Source of the DNA: Jeotgalibacillus soli
GTDB taxonomy: Bacteria; Bacillota; Bacilli; Bacillales; Jeotgalibacillaceae
Assembly (NCBI RefSeq): GCF_000829435.1
Contig: NZ_JXRP01000009.1
Location: 62,001-126,000, forward strand
Direction of reading: 5' to 3'
DNA length: 64,000 nt
The notes below the pieces were generated by a model that worked only from the letters and a program-made list of their open reading frames with translations, did not search any database and was not told where the DNA came from. Shown one piece after another: positions 62,460-64,000 of this stretch (the first letter of the stretch is position 1; each line of letters starts with the position of its first letter). Position numbers and translations under genes: made by a program.

Positions 62460-63344
62460 ATGAAGATGAAATCAAATGAGTTTGCAGCAATGATCGAACG
62501 CATGAAAGAAACGCATGCTAAACTGATAGAGCCATCTCATTTGGTTCATTTTTCATATTATAAAACGGATGAAGAATACTCATTTTTCAGTGAAGAACCG
62601 GGTATTCTCTTTGTTTTATCAGGAGAAAAGGAGTACCAAATTGGTGACGATGAGCTGCGTACGCTGAAACAGGGGGAATATCTCTTTTTTCCAAAGGGAG
62701 TAACGGTTCACATTGAAGTAGAAAGCGGAACAAGCAGCTTGCTTGTTCCGTTAAAGAAAGAACTGACGGAGCATTTTGTAGATTTACTGCGAAAATACCG
62801 CAATTTTTCTCCTGAACTATTGGAGGCTCCAAACCGCGTATGTATTATGCAGGAAGGATGGTCTGAGTCCATCGAGGAAGCATTGCTTAAGCTTCTCCGT
62901 TCTCATGCTGATGGTAATGATTACTTTAGCCATCTCGCCCTAAGTGAGATTCTGTATTATATTTTCCCGAATGAACATATGCTATCGAAAATCTCTTATA
63001 TTATGGATAATTACTACTACCCCGATCCGGTTCGAAGGGTAGAGAGCTATATTTTAGAAAACTATCATCAGCCAATTAGAAAAGAGCATATTGTAGAAGT
63101 GGCGAGGGTAAGCGAGTCACATTTGAACCGCCTTTATAATAAATATGTTTTGATGTCGCCAATGGAACGGTTAGCAACGATCCGGATGGAGCAGGCTGCT
63201 CTTCTTTTACGCAACCGCTCATTGACGGTCACAAATGCAGCTGGACAAGTCGGCTATCAAAGTATGTCTGCTTTTGTAAATCAGTTCAAAAAGATGTTTG
63301 GTGTCTCTCCAAAGGATTTTCAATCAAATGCGGGGAAAAAATAA
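62460..63344 (+). CDS. AraC-family transcriptional regulator
   Basis: A 294-residue regulator: a cupin-like sensor domain in the first 130 residues (PGILFVLSGEKEYQIGDDEL, KQGEYLFFPKGVTVHIE), a linker helix region, and a C-terminal double helix-turn-helix (PIRKEHIVEVARVSESHLNRLYNKYV and AAGQVGYQSMSAFVNQFKKMFGVSPKDF). The ligand may be a small sugar or metabolite. The frame opens at 62412; ATG 62460 after AAGG is preferred. No target operator identified; a starch-type enzyme gene follows. Confidence 0.87.
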   Translation: MKMKSNEFAAMIERMKETHAKLIEPSHLVHFSYYKTDEEYSFFSEEPGILFVLSGEKEYQIGDDELRTLKQGEYLFFPKGVTVHIEVESGTSSLLVPLKKELTEHFVDLLRKYRNFSPELLEAPNRVCIMQEGWSESIEEALLKLLRSHADGNDYFSHLALSEILYYIFPNEHMLSKISYIMDNYYYPDPVRRVESYILENYHQPIRKEHIVEVARVSESHLNRLYNKYVLMSPMERLATIRMEQAALLLRNRSLTVTNAAGQVGYQSMSAFVNQFKKMFGVSPKDFQSNAGKK

Positions 63345-63373
63345 CATTTCCCCGCAAAAATTATAAATTTCTG

Positions 63374-63408
63374 CCCCGCGATGCCAAAACATGGATTGTG
63401 GGGTTTTT
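63374..63408 (+). terminator. Terminator of the AraC-family gene
   Basis: CCCCGCGATGCCA (63374-63386) pairs with TGGATTGTGGGG (63392-63403) with G-T pairs and one bulge, followed by TTTTTC. The gap 63409-63569 shows nothing else. Confidence 0.75.
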
Positions 63409-63569
63409 CTTTGTATAGGTCTTTTGAAAGAGGGCTAGATCACTTCTCTTAATTTCGTATTTCTTCATAAATGCGGCGTTTGTAGCACCCTATCTAGTGT
63501 TGCACAGATGTTGCATTAAATCTTGATTTAACAAGGAATGCAACAGATTTCCTATTTTTTAGAAAAGGA

Positions 63570-63619
63570 TTGAGCTTTTGTATGGCAGCAGATTAATATA
63601 GTATAAGTAAGCGTTTTCA
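63570..63619 (+). promoter_or_regulatory. Promoter with cre site (CcpA) before the secreted enzyme gene
   Basis: TTGAGC (63570-63575) and TAATAT (63594-63599) make a plausible sigma-A promoter. At 63606-63619, just downstream, AGTAAGCGTTTTCA matches the catabolite-responsive element TGWAANCGNTNWCA at 13 of 14 positions. Repression by CcpA in glucose is predicted. Confidence 0.7.
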
Positions 63620-63650
63620 ATATTTTGATAATGAAGGAGGATGGGAGAAC

Positions 63651-64000
63651 GTGATGAGGAAAAGTATAATCTTTTTGCTGGGATTGGTACTTTTATTAGG
63701 GGCTTTTGTGGAACCGTTTGCGCAAACTCGCAATGCGGAAGCCGCAGGGGAAAAAGTGTATGAGAATGTAGTACTGCGAGGGCAGGCGCCGTTAAGCTGG
63801 GATGGCAGCAATAACCCGCTGACCTATGATGAGACAGAAGGTGTATGGAAAAGCGGCCCGGTTACGTTAAATGGAGGTATAACGTTTGAGTACAAATTTG
63901 TTATGGACGGCAGCTGGCTTGATGGAGAGAACTTGCGTTTTTCTGTACCTCAAACAGGGGACTACATCTTTGTTTTTGACACATCTGATGAGCGGAAAGT
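63651..64000 (+). CDS. Secreted carbohydrate-active enzyme, N-terminal part (cut by window edge)
   Basis: The first 116 codons of a gene that runs off the window. An N-terminal signal peptide (KSIIFLLGLVLLLGAF core, cleavage likely near the AEAA at residues ~29-32) is followed by a beta-sandwich module: VVLRGQAPLSWDG, EGVWKSGPVTL, FEYKFVMDGSWLDG and TGDYIFVFD. This resembles the starch-associated X25-type modules before alpha-amylase or pullulanase catalytic domains. GTG 63651 (10 nt after AAGGAGG) or ATG 63654 is the start. Catalytic type cannot be decided from this part. Confidence 0.75.
   Translation, partial: MMRKSIIFLLGLVLLLGAFVEPFAQTRNAEAAGEKVYENVVLRGQAPLSWDGSNNPLTYDETEGVWKSGPVTLNGGITFEYKFVMDGSWLDGENLRFSVPQTGDYIFVFDTSDERK

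Overview
The window looks like an origin-proximal piece of a Bacillaceae chromosome: a low-to-moderate GC Gram-positive, not B. subtilis itself. The evidence is strong AGGAGG-type ribosome binding sites, sigma-A promoters, a CIRCE element, PerR, Fur and Zur type operators, a PyrR attenuator, a sigma-B-like catalase promoter and a CotA spore-coat laccase relic. The opening block, HtrC-like protease then a CxxH/CxxC protein then RlmH, is the conserved neighbourhood downstream of walRK near oriC in Bacillus. A cluster of DnaA boxes beside it and a 15/16 match to the Spo0J parS site at 45.4 kb fit an origin-proximal position. There are no rRNA or tRNA genes, no intact insertion sequences and no CRISPR array.

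Layout. 0-6.4 kb: htrC (5' cut off), a NERD-domain/zinc-ribbon protein flanked on both sides by five-unit 20-21 bp repeats, an aldose-epimerase-like protein, the CxxH/CxxC protein, a redoxin, rlmH and a broken mcrC. 6.4-13.8 kb: a tRNA-dihydrouridine synthase, a decayed interval, a Fur-boxed siderophore uptake operon (binding lipoprotein, two FecCD permeases, FhuF-like reductase; no ATPase) and a royal-jelly/yellow-type protein. 13.9-24 kb: ahpCF with a PerR-like box, a decayed cotA, htpG under CIRCE, a methyltransferase, a TVP38 membrane protein, a FetAB-type iron exporter with a PerR box at its start site, and an HD-GYP protein. 24-35 kb: POT peptide transporter, gamma-glutamyltransferase, sporulation-type histidine kinase, a large PLD/SF2-helicase protein, a VTC polyphosphate polymerase/DUF4956 pair with a coupled 25-codon leader ORF, and a YqgV-type protein. 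35-45.2 kb: glutamate synthase, a 49-residue small protein, a DUF2817 peptidase-like protein and a large-subunit catalase.

45.2-53.3 kb: a gene graveyard with the parS-like site, then a Zur-boxed nickel/peptide-class ABC importer (binding lipoprotein, two permeases, two ATPases) followed by a MATE exporter. This is the best candidate for an under-described system: zinc-starvation-controlled uptake of a metal complex. 53.3-64 kb: codBA-type cytosine permease/deaminase behind a PyrR-type attenuator, the third repeat locus, a TetR repressor with two 18-bp operators and its MMPL exporter, a nitrilase-family amidase, a GNAT protein, an AraC regulator and the start of a secreted starch-type enzyme with a cre site.

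A theme is metal and oxidative-stress homeostasis: operators for all three Fur-family regulators (Fur, PerR, Zur) lie within 64 kb, together with AhpCF, catalase, iron export, siderophore import and probable zinc-complex import. Several loci are decaying (mcrC, cotA, an aldolase relic, fragments at 12.3 and 45.7-46.4 kb). All functional names rest on motif recognition from the sequence; no database search was run.
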